NCBI GenBank assembly: GCA_910578425.1
Contig: CAJTQX010000042.1
Span: 1 to 22,487 of the forward strand
Direction of reading: 5' to 3'
Source of the DNA: an uncultured Anaerotignum sp.
GTDB lineage: Bacteria > Bacillota > Clostridia > Lachnospirales > Anaerotignaceae
Length of the DNA stretch: 22,487 bases
Shown: positions 22,433 to 22,487 of the stretch, one piece after another
How positions within the stretch are numbered: position 1 is the first letter of the stretch
Layout: each line of letters begins with the position of its first letter
Program-made: the position numbers and the translations under genes
Notes under the pieces: model-generated
The model's database searches: none
Told to the model about the DNA's origin: nothing
What the model saw: the letters and a program-made list of their open reading frames with translations, nothing else

Positions 22433-22487
22433 TGAACTGCACCCCATTTGTTAGACAGTGTGATATACTATCTAACAAGTGGGGTGA
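22433..22487 (+). mobile_element. Left end of a probable IS3-family insertion sequence (partial)
   Basis: TGAACTGCACCCCATTTG at 22433 followed by TTAGACA resembles the terminal inverted repeats of IS3/IS150-type elements, which start TG and contain a CCCC...GTTAGAC core. The segment CACCCCATTTGTTAGA is repeated in inverted form as TCTAACAAGTGGGGTG (22471-22486), with one mismatch. The resulting hairpin ends in GGGGTGA, a likely ribosome binding site for the first transposase frame. The transposase itself lies beyond the window. The element interrupts the gene fragment at 22252-22431. Confidence 0.55.

Noticed and set aside
1..22487. Altered genetic code because of in-frame TAG and TGA
   Set aside because: TGG is common, and both TAG (3632-3634, 17905-17907) and TGA (2655-2657, 19674-19676) end other genes properly; the two internal stops fit single mutations.

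Overview
The window looks like part of an integrative and conjugative element (ICE) from a gut-type Firmicute of class Clostridia. The grounds are strong GGAGG-type ribosome binding sites, PrgI/VirB6/VirB4-type transfer genes, a sortase with a Cna-B adhesin, and D12 and C5 DNA methyltransferases. Everything from 1 to about 20,055 is relatively GC-rich and almost wholly on the + strand. From about 20,056 to the end the DNA is clearly AT-rich and coded on the - strand, so the window joins two kinds of DNA. The organism assignment is an inference.

Layout. 1-4666: a C5-cytosine methyltransferase broken by two small hairpin-rich inserts, a protein of tandem HTH-like repeats cut by an in-frame TAG, two ArdA-like genes and a D12 adenine methyltransferase. 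This is a modification/antirestriction block. 4902-8207: an AbrB-like regulator, a membrane-anchored secreted protein, a sortase and a CHAP hydrolase. 8411-14020: a 1869-residue adhesin with about 14 Cna-B repeats that ends abruptly in LPKTGY. 14204-15977: a small two-membrane-segment protein, an unknown helical protein and a VirB6/TrbL-like channel protein. 16379-18395: a HipA-like kinase, a shortened DUF4314 protein and PrgI. 18506-19676: an inserted XRE regulator with a promoter/operator-like site, a small ORF and a transfer protein. 19673-20055: the N-terminus of a VirB4 ATPase, cut off where it meets a truncated MerR gene. 20474-22487: a DUF2971 gene, a dinD pseudogene, the tail of a gene cut by an insertion, and what looks like an IS3-family left end.

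The most unusual content is non-coding. Six intergenic copies (three complete, one partly rearranged, one internally interrupted, one remnant) belong to a 150-300 nt repeat that folds on paper as a symmetric tree: three nested stems, two pairs of side hairpins and a terminal hairpin. Arm sequences differ between copies but stay paired. A second family, 50-60 nt cloverleaf elements made of three abutting hairpins closed by GCA/TGC, sits in the loop of a tree hairpin and also twice inside the methyltransferase gene. There each insert shifts the frame by +1, while conserved coding sequence continues on both sides. That is compatible either with recent gene inactivation or with removal or bypassing of the insert during expression.

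How the genes could work together (inference): the methyltransferases and ArdA-like proteins protect incoming DNA. Sortase, adhesin and CHAP hydrolase mediate cell contact and wall opening. The VirB6/PrgI/VirB4 set forms the transfer channel. With VirB4 truncated and several genes broken, this copy of the element is probably not transfer-competent by itself.
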